Positions 9,435-17,079 of a stretch of DNA of 39,060 bases are shown one piece after another. The DNA comes from an uncultured Bacteroidales bacterium (GTDB taxonomy: Bacteria > Bacteroidota > Bacteroidia > Bacteroidales > GWA2-32-17): positions 1 through 39,060 of the forward strand of contig CALGPK010000016.1 in NCBI GenBank assembly GCA_937960415.1. The letters are read 5' to 3'. Within the stretch, counting starts at the first letter, position 1; each line of letters begins with the position of its first letter. The notes under the pieces were generated by a model. It searched no databases. It was not told where the DNA came from and saw nothing but the letters and a program-made list of their open reading frames with translations. Position numbers and translations under genes: made by a program.

Positions 9435-10277
9435 ATGAAGCTATTTGTTGTAGAAACCGAAAATTTTAAAGTTGACGGTGGAGCCATGTTTGGCGTTATT
9501 CCTAAGAGCATGTGGCAAAAGGTATATCCGGCCGACGAAAATAATATGTGTAACCTTGCTAACCGTTGTTTACTTATCGATACTGGAAGCCATAAAATTT
9601 TAGTAGACACTGGAATTGGGAATAAGCACGACGAAAAATTTCTGTCACACATTTACGTTAATGGCGATGGTAACCTTTTAAAATCCTTACAAAAATCTGG
9701 TTACTCAAACTACGATATTACCGATGTTATTTTTACTCATTTACACTGGGATCATTGTGCCGGAGCTACTTATTACAACGAAAAAAAAGAACTCTGCCTA
9801 ACGTTTCCTAATGCTACATACTGGTCAAGTCGAAAACAGTGGGATTGGGCAATGAATCCCAACATACGAGAAAAAGCTGCATTTCAACAAGAAAATTTAT
9901 TGCCCTTGCTTCAAAGTGGAAAATTAAATCTGCTTGATAACGACATTGAATTATTTCCGGGCATACAATTACAAATTACGGATGGTCATACATTGGGTAT
10001 GATTTCGCTTATTATTCACACCGAAAAACATATAATTGCCTTACCAGCAGACCTTATTCCTACAGCTGCGCATATTTCACTGCCATGGATATCGGCATAC
10101 GACATTCAACCCATGATATTGCTAAATGATAAAGCACATTTTTTAAATAAAGCCGTTGAACAAAATTGGGTTTTGTTTTTTGAGCATGATATTTTTACCG
10201 AATGTTGTACCGTACAAAAAACCGAAAAAGGTTTTAAAGAATTGGAACGCTTTTCGCTTAACCAATTATTCAATTAA
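9435..10277 (+). CDS. Metallo-beta-lactamase-fold hydrolase
   Basis: 280 aa, soluble. The zinc motif THLHWDH is at 101-107 (HxHxDH), followed by the usual downstream ligands in ADLIPT and TDGHTLGM, and an N-terminal LVDTG strand (56-60). The arrangement is that of the two-metal MBL hydrolases that include N-acyl-homoserine lactonases and other lactone or ester hydrolases. The substrate cannot be read from the sequence, and a quorum-quenching role should not be assumed. The gene lies 9 bases before namZ in the same direction, suggesting one transcript, and is divergent from mpl. A TAACTTTA at 9398-9405 is a one-mismatch match to the Bacteroidota -7 element. Confidence 0.88.
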   Translation: MKLFVVETENFKVDGGAMFGVIPKSMWQKVYPADENNMCNLANRCLLIDTGSHKILVDTGIGNKHDEKFLSHIYVNGDGNLLKSLQKSGYSNYDITDVIFTHLHWDHCAGATYYNEKKELCLTFPNATYWSSRKQWDWAMNPNIREKAAFQQENLLPLLQSGKLNLLDNDIELFPGIQLQITDGHTLGMISLIIHTEKHIIALPADLIPTAAHISLPWISAYDIQPMILLNDKAHFLNKAVEQNWVLFFEHDIFTECCTVQKTEKGFKELERFSLNQLFN

Positions 10278-10286
10278 TCATAAAAA

Positions 10287-11432
10287 ATGAAATATTTATT
10301 TACGTTTATTATATTTTATTTAGCCTTTACTGTCATAAAATCGCAAGATATTTTAACTGCGCTGGATCAAAGCGAACAGTATTTACCAATCATCAAAGGA
10401 AAAAAACTTGGCATTGTTTGCAATCATTCGGCTATTTTTAAAAATGGGACTCATCTGGTAGATAGTTTTTTAAGTTTGGGATTAACGATAAAAAAAATTT
10501 TTGTTCCCGAACATGGCTTTAGAGGTGAGGCACGAGCAGGAGAATGGATTGAACATGGCACTGACGAAAAAACAGGAATACCGATTATTTCTTTGTACGG
10601 GAAATACAAAAAGCCAACACAAGAGCACATAAAAGACTTAGATATAATGATTTTTGATATTCAAGATGTAGGTGTACGCTTTTACACATATATTTCTACG
10701 CTTCATTATGTAATGGAAGCTTGTGCCGAAAATAATATTCCACTGCTTGTTTTAGATCGTCCCAATCCACTTGGTTTTTATGTCGATGGTCCAGTGCTTG
10801 ATACCAACTACAGATCATTTGTAGGCATGCATCCTGTTCCAATTGTTTACGGAATGACTATTGGCGAATATGCACAAATGATTAATGGAGAAAAATGGCT
10901 TAAAAATGGCAAACAGTGCAATCTTACAATAATTACCCTAAAAGGCTATAGTCACCAAACCCGTTATCAGTTGCCTATTAAACCAAGTCCAAGCCTTGTC
11001 AATATGCAAAGCGTTTATCTGTACCCTTCTCTTTGTTTGTTCGAAGGTACGGTTATTAACGTAGCTCGCGGTACCGATTTCCCTTTTCAAGCCATAGGAC
11101 ATCCCTTACTAAAAGGCAAATATAGCTTTTCGTTTGAAGTACCTGCCACCTTAGGTAACAAAAAAATATTATACACAAAAACATGCTATGGTCTTGACTT
11201 AAGACAATCGACCGATAGTATTTTTACTCTAAAATTTTTGCTCGAAATGTATCACAACTATCCCAAAAAAGAAGAGTTTTTCAACTCGTTCTTTATCAAA
11301 CTTATCGGCAACAAAAAAATATATGAAGCCATTAAACAAGGCAAAAAAGAATACGAAATAAAACGAATGTGGAAAAGCGACATAGAAAAATTCTTAGATA
11401 TTAGAAAAAAATACTTACTTTACCCCGATTAA
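10287..11432 (+). CDS. namZ: Exo-beta-N-acetylmuramidase NamZ-type (DUF1343)
   Basis: 381 aa with a signal peptide (hydrophobic 4-17, cleavage near KSQ), so it acts in the periplasm or is exported. The DUF1343 family is recognised by GIVCNHSAI (42-50), VPEHGFRGEARAGE (73-86), IFDIQDVGVRFYTYIS (122-137) and LDRPNPLG (156-163). NamZ proteins remove non-reducing-end N-acetylmuramic acid from peptidoglycan fragments during wall turnover. Length is normal. It follows the MBL-fold gene by 9 bases. With the divergent mpl gene it gives this stretch a cell-wall recycling theme: sugar release outside and peptide re-use inside. Enzyme activity is inferred from the family. Confidence 0.88.
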   Translation: MKYLFTFIIFYLAFTVIKSQDILTALDQSEQYLPIIKGKKLGIVCNHSAIFKNGTHLVDSFLSLGLTIKKIFVPEHGFRGEARAGEWIEHGTDEKTGIPIISLYGKYKKPTQEHIKDLDIMIFDIQDVGVRFYTYISTLHYVMEACAENNIPLLVLDRPNPLGFYVDGPVLDTNYRSFVGMHPVPIVYGMTIGEYAQMINGEKWLKNGKQCNLTIITLKGYSHQTRYQLPIKPSPSLVNMQSVYLYPSLCLFEGTVINVARGTDFPFQAIGHPLLKGKYSFSFEVPATLGNKKILYTKTCYGLDLRQSTDSIFTLKFLLEMYHNYPKKEEFFNSFFIKLIGNKKIYEAIKQGKKEYEIKRMWKSDIEKFLDIRKKYLLYPD

Positions 11433-11707
11433 AAACAGTTTATTCTACCTAATTGATTCATTGGAAAGTCTCATACTATTTCGAAACAATGAATTATTTA
11501 AGTTAATACCAATTTGTAGTGTCTAAATAATTTTTTAAATGTGCTTATATATCCATAAATTTAGCATAGAAAGTAACGAAGTAAGGAGCATATTTCCCAT
11601 TTTCATTCGTCAGATTGTATCGTCACATTCTTCGTGCATGGGCTTATAAATTTTCATTTTGTTTGTATGGAATTTGAAAAATTTTATGGATATTTGCCAA
11701 AAAAATT
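11433..11707. other. 275-bp intergenic region before tRNA-Val
   Basis: This is the longest gene-free stretch of the window. It holds an 8-bp inverted repeat (ATTCATTG at 11456-11463 and CAATGAAT at 11487-11494, 23-nt loop) just after namZ. This is too loose to call a terminator with confidence. It also holds the probable tRNA promoter at 11662-11696. No open frame or further structured RNA was seen. Confidence 0.4.
11662..11696 (+). promoter_or_regulatory. Probable promoter of tRNA-Val
   Basis: TTTG at 11662-11665, a 23-base spacer and GATATTTG at 11689-11696 resemble the Bacteroidota TTTG / TAnnTTTG promoter, with one mismatch in the -7 box. Transcription would begin around 11702, a few bases before the tRNA. 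Confidence 0.45.
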
Positions 11708-11782
11708 GTGCCTTTAGCTCAGCTGGTTCAGAGCACTACCTTGACAGGGTAGGGGTCACTGGTTCGAATCCAGTAAGGCACA
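11708..11782 (+). tRNA. tRNA-Val(GAC)
   Basis: A full cloverleaf of 75 nt is readable. The acceptor stem GTGCCTT (11708-11714) pairs with AAGGCAC (11775-11781), with discriminator A at 11782. The D stem is GCTC/GAGC with a GG in the loop, the anticodon stem CTACC/GGTAG encloses loop TTGACAG, and the T stem ACTGG/CCAGT encloses TTCGAAT. The anticodon at 11743-11745 is GAC, reading GUC/GUU valine codons. CCA is not encoded. The gene stands alone, convergent with hemW. Confidence 0.96.
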
Positions 11783-11799
11783 CTTCTGCTCGTTCATTT

Positions 11800-12912
11800 T
11801 CATAGTATTAACTGCAAAATAATGTAATCGGACAATAACCATTGTTGTGAATCAATAAAAAAATATTCGTTTTCTATACTAACTAAGCCTTTTTTTTGAG
11901 CTAAATGCAATTGCTTTTCCCATTTACTAAAACAATCATTGTCAATGTTCTTTAAATCGCTCAATAACCCACCTTTTTGTGTACGCAGTCGTGTCATAAT
12001 ATATTCATTAAATCGTTGAACGGGTGTTAAATACTCTATTTCATAATAATTTTCGTTTATTTTACCAATATAATCATCAATAGAAGCTATATTCCATCTT
12101 CTACTAACACCATTATACGAATGAGCCGATGGTCCAATACCAATGTAAGGTTTAGCTGCCCAGTATGCACTATTATGTTTTGAGGCATAGCCTGGCAAAG
12201 CAAAGTTCGATATTTCATAATGCTCAAAACCTGCTGTCAATAAAATATTACGAAGTGTTTTGTATTGCTCAATACTTATTTCGTCGGGGACTTCTTGTAC
12301 GTATCCTTGATGTTTCAATTGATACAATGGTGTACCTCGCTCGTATGTAAGATGATAAGCCGAAATATGCTTTATGGGTAATGTACTTGCCTTCATTACC
12401 GACATATTCCAAGATTGGGCAGACATACCGGGAATTCCGTAGATTAAATCGATTCCAATATTGGTAATACCGGCTCTCAAAATGGTATCGATAACGTCTT
12501 GTGCCTGAACCGACGAATGTCGCCTCGATAAAAATTGAAGAACTGCATCGTCAAACGACTGAATACCAATGCTTACACGATTAATACCGGCTTTTTTCCA
12601 AATAAGTGCCTGTTCTATGGTAACATCGTCAGGATTCACTTCAATGGTAAATTCAATATCAGAAGTAACGCTGTAATTTGTCAATAATGCTTCAACTAGT
12701 TGGTTTATATGTTTTTCTGTAAGTAATGAAGGAGTGCCTCCTCCAAAATAAATAGTTTCAATAGGCTCTAAAACTTCGTTTTTGCGTTGTATAATTTCTT
12801 TAACTTCAGTTTTTATTAGATCATCGATGTAATGTAAATATGTAGTCGAATAAAAATCGCAATAAATACAACGGCTTTTACAAAAAGGGATGTGAATATA
12901 CATTCCGGCCAT
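11800..12912 (-). CDS. hemW: Radical SAM protein HemW (coproporphyrinogen III oxidase-like)
   Basis: 370 aa. The radical-SAM cysteines are Cys11, Cys15 and Cys18 (CKSRCIYCDF). The CDF after the third cysteine, instead of CxC, is the mark of HemW rather than HemN. HemW is thought to act as a heme-binding or heme-delivery protein, not as the oxidase itself. Further family motifs are YFGGGTPSLL, EVNPDD, NRVSIGIQSFDD and IDLIYGIPG. The HemW C-terminal domain follows the TIM-barrel half. The start ATG at 12912 lies six bases after the gltX stop. A second in-frame ATG at 12903 (residue 4) is also possible. It is the last gene of the GNAT/DUF6913/dapA/gltX/hemW run. Confidence 0.93.
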   Translation of the reverse strand: MAGMYIHIPFCKSRCIYCDFYSTTYLHYIDDLIKTEVKEIIQRKNEVLEPIETIYFGGGTPSLLTEKHINQLVEALLTNYSVTSDIEFTIEVNPDDVTIEQALIWKKAGINRVSIGIQSFDDAVLQFLSRRHSSVQAQDVIDTILRAGITNIGIDLIYGIPGMSAQSWNMSVMKASTLPIKHISAYHLTYERGTPLYQLKHQGYVQEVPDEISIEQYKTLRNILLTAGFEHYEISNFALPGYASKHNSAYWAAKPYIGIGPSAHSYNGVSRRWNIASIDDYIGKINENYYEIEYLTPVQRFNEYIMTRLRTQKGGLLSDLKNIDNDCFSKWEKQLHLAQKKGLVSIENEYFFIDSQQWLLSDYIILQLIL

Positions 12913-12918
12913 TAGCCA

Positions 12919-14442
12919 TTACATTGTTTTGAGATACGAAGCAAAAGTTTCAATGCGTGAAAGACTTTCGTTTTTACCTATAATTTCCATAATTTGCCCA
13001 AGATGTGGTCCTTTAGTAGTGCCTACCAGTGCTAAACGGATAGGAATCATCACCTCACCCATGCCAACATTTTTCTGCTTAACATAAACATGAAGGCTTT
13101 CATCAATAACAGATGCTTTGAATTCGTGTATGTTAGAAATAATTTCTTTTACTTCGTTTATATATGGTAATACCTCGGGTTTAATTTTCTTTCGTATTAC
13201 ATTTTCATCAAATTGTTTAGGTGCTTCAAAAAAGAAACGACCTTCATTCAAAATGTCCTGTACAAAAGTGGCACGTTCTTTCATTAACGATATAACCTGC
13301 AATAGCATGGTGTCGTTGTATAAAAAATGTTCTTTTTCTATCAAAGGCTTTAATAATTTTAGCAATGCTTCATCGGGCATGCGTTTAATATACTGCTGAT
13401 TAAACCATCGGGCTTTTTCGGGGTCAAAACGAGCTCCTGCTTTATTAACTTTATGCAAATCGAATAGTTGTATTAGTTCCTCTCTTGTGAATATTTCCTG
13501 TTCGGTACCGGGGTTCCATCCCAATAAGGCAAGCATATTGATAAAAGCTTCAGGCAGAAAACCCCATTCGCGATAGCCTAGAAAAACTTCACCATCGGAA
13601 TTTTTCCAATTGCAAGGAAAAACAGGAAATCCTCCCTTGTCGCCGTCGCGTTTACTCAGCTTACCCTTACCATCGGGCTTAAGAATAAGCGGCAAATGAG
13701 CAAATTGCGGCATACTATCGATCCAACCCAATGCCTCGTAAAGCAAATAATGAAGAGGCAGCGAAGGCAACCACTCCTCGCCACGAATAACATGGGTTAT
13801 GTGCATCAAATAATCATCGACAATATTAGCAAGATGGTATGTTGGTAAACCATCCGATTTAAATAAAACTTTGTCGTCGAGCGTATTTGTATGAACATGA
13901 ATTTCGCCACGAATCAGGTCGTGAATGTTGAGCTCTCTATTTTCGGGTATTTTAAAGCGAACTACATAGGGTTTACCACTTTTAAGCCATTCTTCGGTTT
14001 GTTTGCGCGTAAATGTAAGGCTATTTTTCAAATGTTTACGTGTAAACACGTCGTACTGAAAAACTTTTTTTTCGGCTTCGTACTGCTTTCTAATAGCATC
14101 TAGTTCTTCGGGTGTATCAAAGGCATAATATGCAGCACCTTTTTCGACAAGTAAATCGGCATATTGCTTGTAAATTTCTCTCCTCTCCGATTGCCTGTAT
14201 GGAGCATAATCCCCACCTTTGTGTACACCTTCGTCAAACTCAATACCGCACCATGTTAGCGATTCTATAATGTACTCCTCTGCACCGGGAACAAAACGTT
14301 GTTGGTCGGTATCTTCGATACGAAGAATTAATTTACCATTATGTTTTCTGGCAAAAAGATAGTTATACAAAGCTGTACGTACTCCCCCTATATGCAATGG
14401 TCCTGTTGGACTTGGTGCAAATCGTACACGTATTTCGCTCAT
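12919..14442 (-). CDS. gltX: Glutamyl-tRNA synthetase
   Basis: 507 aa, class I aminoacyl-tRNA synthetase charging tRNA-Glu. The HIGH motif is PTGPLHIGG (12-20) and the KMSKS-type motif is KLSKR (261-265), followed by DGDKGG. RIEDTDQQRF (41-50) is the usual glutamate-binding region and the C-terminal helical anticodon-binding domain is complete. The start overlaps the dapA stop by four bases (ATGA, 14439-14442), and hemW starts six bases after the gltX stop, so the three are very likely co-transcribed. Length is typical for bacterial GluRS. Confidence 0.97.
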   Translation of the reverse strand: MSEIRVRFAPSPTGPLHIGGVRTALYNYLFARKHNGKLILRIEDTDQQRFVPGAEEYIIESLTWCGIEFDEGVHKGGDYAPYRQSERREIYKQYADLLVEKGAAYYAFDTPEELDAIRKQYEAEKKVFQYDVFTRKHLKNSLTFTRKQTEEWLKSGKPYVVRFKIPENRELNIHDLIRGEIHVHTNTLDDKVLFKSDGLPTYHLANIVDDYLMHITHVIRGEEWLPSLPLHYLLYEALGWIDSMPQFAHLPLILKPDGKGKLSKRDGDKGGFPVFPCNWKNSDGEVFLGYREWGFLPEAFINMLALLGWNPGTEQEIFTREELIQLFDLHKVNKAGARFDPEKARWFNQQYIKRMPDEALLKLLKPLIEKEHFLYNDTMLLQVISLMKERATFVQDILNEGRFFFEAPKQFDENVIRKKIKPEVLPYINEVKEIISNIHEFKASVIDESLHVYVKQKNVGMGEVMIPIRLALVGTTKGPHLGQIMEIIGKNESLSRIETFASYLKTM

Positions 14443-15335
14443 GCTTCTATTTTTTTTACATTTTGTTTAATCCAGTTGCCAATTTTGCTGCTTAAATTTT
14501 CGCTTACCGGAACTAATGGCAAACGCAATTCGTTTTGTATCAAGCCCATGTGCCATAATGCACATTTAATACCAGAAGGACTTCCCTCGGCAAAAGCCAG
14601 ACGTGCCAGTTCGAGAGTTTGATAATGCAGCGTGCGAGCTTTTTCAACTTCGTTGTTTAGTGCCAGACGTACCATATCTGAAAAAAGTCGTGGAATAGCA
14701 TTGGCAACTACCGAAATAACACCTTTAACACCGACAGAAATCAACGGTAACGTAATAGCATCGTCACCCGAAATAACTTCGAAATGTGCTGGCTTGTACT
14801 CTACTATTTGCATAATCTGGTCAAAATTACCTGAGGCTTCTTTCACTGCAACTATATGATTATACTTATTGGCCAGATGTAACGTCGTTTCGGGCAGCAT
14901 GTTAATGCCTGTTCGTCCCGGTACATTGTACAAAATAATTGGCTTGGTACAATGTTCTGCAATAGCCGAAAAATGCTCAATTAACGCCCGCTGACTAGGC
15001 TTATTGTAGTAGGGTGTAACCGACAAAATGGCATCAATATCGGAATTTTGATTTATTTCATTTAGCTGAAGTAGCAATTTATGGGTATCGTTCCCTCCCA
15101 CTCCGAAAACAATTTTAACCCTCTTTTGAGCTGTTTCAATTACCGTTTGCAATATTTGTTTCTTCTCTTCGTCGGTTATTACAGGGCTTTCGGCAGTAGT
15201 TCCCATCACCACCAAATACTCTATCCCACCATTTATTACATATTCTACCAGTTTGCTCAACGATGGATAATCAACATGTTTATTCGTCAAAAAAGGAGTA
15301 ACTAAAGCCACTCCTGTGCCATTAAAAGTACTCAT
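14439..15335 (-). CDS. dapA: 4-hydroxy-tetrahydrodipicolinate synthase
   Basis: 298 aa. Condenses pyruvate with aspartate semialdehyde, the first committed step towards meso-diaminopimelate and lysine. All catalytic residues are visible: Thr46/Thr47 in GTTAES, Tyr109 in TPYYNKP, Tyr136 and Arg141 in LYNVPGRTG, and the Schiff-base Lys165 in VAVKEASGN. The start lies one base after the DUF6913-like stop (TAA-T-ATG) and the stop overlaps gltX. Meso-diaminopimelate is also a component of the peptide handled by the Mpl-like ligase elsewhere in the window. Confidence 0.97.
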   Translation of the reverse strand: MSTFNGTGVALVTPFLTNKHVDYPSLSKLVEYVINGGIEYLVVMGTTAESPVITDEEKKQILQTVIETAQKRVKIVFGVGGNDTHKLLLQLNEINQNSDIDAILSVTPYYNKPSQRALIEHFSAIAEHCTKPIILYNVPGRTGINMLPETTLHLANKYNHIVAVKEASGNFDQIMQIVEYKPAHFEVISGDDAITLPLISVGVKGVISVVANAIPRLFSDMVRLALNNEVEKARTLHYQTLELARLAFAEGSPSGIKCALWHMGLIQNELRLPLVPVSENLSSKIGNWIKQNVKKIEA

Positions 15336-15336
15336 A

Positions 15337-15882
15337 TTACAAGGTTTTAATTTGATTCATATACCATTTCAGTTGGTTAATCATTACATCCGTGTTAACA
15401 GGCTCTTTCAATTCCAACATAAAATCGTAAAATCCACGATCGTGTTTCAGAAGCCCAATTTTCATGTGTGCAATAGAAAAACCAACAATTGCATCTATAA
15501 AATAATTTTCATTTACGTGTAGGTCTATTAAAATGTCAAATTCGGCATTGCAAAACTCTAGTATAGTAAGTGAACCGGGTTTGCCAGTTATGGTAAAATC
15601 TTTTTCAGTAAAAAACGAAAAACCCATCGACCCCGAAACTCCCTCTCTGGTATCCTGTGGTTTAAGAAATCCCAAACAGCGACACTTAATTTTGTTACCT
15701 ATAAAATAATTGCATAAAAAGCGTGCCGACGTATATTCTTCCGACGATGTCGCATCAAAAACAATGGCAATAAAACGAGCTGTTTCAAAATTATAAAACA
15801 TTTTATTTCGTATTCGCCATTTAGGCATTTTTTTTATAAATTGCTTGCCTAAGGTTTGTTTTATGATGGCAGCCAGTCCCAT
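15337..15882 (-). CDS. DUF6913-like conserved protein
   Basis: 181 aa from the ATG at 15882. A longer frame begins with TTG at 15906, but the ATG forms TAATG with the stop of the preceding gene, which decides the start. The protein is basic at the N-terminus, has no signal peptide or membrane segment, and contains strands such as ARFIAIVFDATS and ILIDLHVNENYF. I recognise it with moderate confidence as the DUF6913-type protein frequently found next to dapA in Bacteroidota. Its function is unknown. The neighbourhood (dapA one base away) is the only clue. Confidence 0.72.
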   Translation of the reverse strand: MGLAAIIKQTLGKQFIKKMPKWRIRNKMFYNFETARFIAIVFDATSSEEYTSARFLCNYFIGNKIKCRCLGFLKPQDTREGVSGSMGFSFFTEKDFTITGKPGSLTILEFCNAEFDILIDLHVNENYFIDAIVGFSIAHMKIGLLKHDRGFYDFMLELKEPVNTDVMINQLKWYMNQIKTL

Positions 15883-17003
15883 TACATCAACAACTTTCTG
15901 TAACAACGTTTGCGTTTATGCTGAATGTGTTTATAACTTTTCCAGTGATTAATGGCTTCGTGATTTGTTTCGAATATACCGGTTGTTTCGGAAAATTCGA
16001 CACCTTGTTCAAGCATGGTCTTTTGCAATTCAGTAATTAAAATAGCCGAAACTCCTTTGCTCTGATACGATGGCAAAATACCTGTTAGCATTAAATCAAC
16101 TACTTTTGGATGTTTGAGAGCTTTTAAAATATGAACAAAACCGAATGGAAACAATTTACCTTTAGCTTTCTGAAAAGCTTCGGACAAAGAAGGTAAGCCA
16201 ATAATAAAAGCCACCAATTCTTTATGTTCGTTTTCAACCAATTTTACAAACTTAGGATTTAAAAACTTAATGTAACGACGAACAAAATAATTAATCATTT
16301 TTTGATCAAAAGCTACTACACTAAACAAATCGGCAAAAGCATCGTTAAGCACTTCAAAAATTTTGTGTCCGTATGGCAATAAATCTTTTCTTTTATCGAA
16401 CGACAGCACCGTAAGTTTATGACGTTGCTTAATTAGATCGTTCAGTTTTAATGCTTTTTCCGGAATAGCTTCAACCGTTAGACGAAACTCAATCCAGTCG
16501 ATTTCTTTTTCATAGCCAAGCTGCTCCAAAAAATCTTTGTAATAAGGCATGTGGTATTCCGAAGCAATAGATGGCAGATGATTAAAACCTTCGACCAGCA
16601 TACCTTGATGATCGAGGTTGTTAAAACCCAGTGGTCCCATTATAATCTCCATGCCCTGACTTCTCAGCCAGTTTTCGGCAGTTTGCAGCAATAACGATGC
16701 CACTTCAATGTTTTCGATACATTCGAACCGAGTAAAACGGCCTATTTTCTGATGTACTTTATCGTTGTATGGATAGTTGATGATGGCTCCTATTCGTCCA
16801 ACAACCAGATTGTTGTCTAACGCAAGCCAAAACTTAGCCTTACAGTGTTCGAAAGCCGGATTATATTTAGGCATCAAACTTTTTATTTCGTCGGCAATAA
16901 TGGGGGGTACCCAGTAGCGGGAATGACGATATAATGTAAAAGGAAATTTAACAAATTTCTTGATGTCTTTTTTCCTAACAACCTCACTTATTACAATACT
17001 CAT
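15882..17003 (-). CDS. GNAT-like N-acetyltransferase family protein
   Basis: 373 aa, soluble. The C-terminal part carries a GNAT-like acetyl-CoA loop (LPSYQSKGVSAILI, about 316-329) and ends with NHEAINHWKSYKH, a pattern seen in acetyltransferases. The first third (RHSRYWVPPIIADE, FWLALDNNLVVGRIGAI) looks like a second, degenerate GNAT fold, so the protein may be a tandem-fold member. It is conserved in Bacteroidota but the acceptor is unknown to me. It is the first gene of the run to hemW, with a strong promoter match 22 bases upstream of its ATG. Confidence 0.78.
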   Translation of the reverse strand: MSIVISEVVRKKDIKKFVKFPFTLYRHSRYWVPPIIADEIKSLMPKYNPAFEHCKAKFWLALDNNLVVGRIGAIINYPYNDKVHQKIGRFTRFECIENIEVASLLLQTAENWLRSQGMEIIMGPLGFNNLDHQGMLVEGFNHLPSIASEYHMPYYKDFLEQLGYEKEIDWIEFRLTVEAIPEKALKLNDLIKQRHKLTVLSFDKRKDLLPYGHKIFEVLNDAFADLFSVVAFDQKMINYFVRRYIKFLNPKFVKLVENEHKELVAFIIGLPSLSEAFQKAKGKLFPFGFVHILKALKHPKVVDLMLTGILPSYQSKGVSAILITELQKTMLEQGVEFSETTGIFETNHEAINHWKSYKHIQHKRKRCYRKLLM

Positions 17004-17024
17004 AATTAATCACCTATCCAATTA

Positions 17025-17056
17025 CAAACGTACGTAAAAAAAAGATGATTTACAAA
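17025..17056 (-). promoter_or_regulatory. Promoter of the GNAT/DUF6913/dapA/gltX/hemW run
   Basis: Read on the minus strand: TTTG (17056-17053), a spacer of 20 bases, then TACGTTTG (17032-17025). This is an exact match to the Bacteroidota TTTG-N20-TAnnTTTG promoter. Transcription would start near 17019, giving a leader of about 16 bases before the ATG at 17003. Confidence 0.7.
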
Positions 17057-17079
17057 CGTCTTTATCAAACAACTAAGCC

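Noticed and set aside
9435-10277. Quorum-quenching lactonase
   Set aside because: The HxHxDH motif alone does not identify the substrate, and no signalling genes are nearby.
11456-11494. Inverted repeat after namZ as a terminator
   Set aside because: Eight pairs with a 23-base loop and no T run are too weak.
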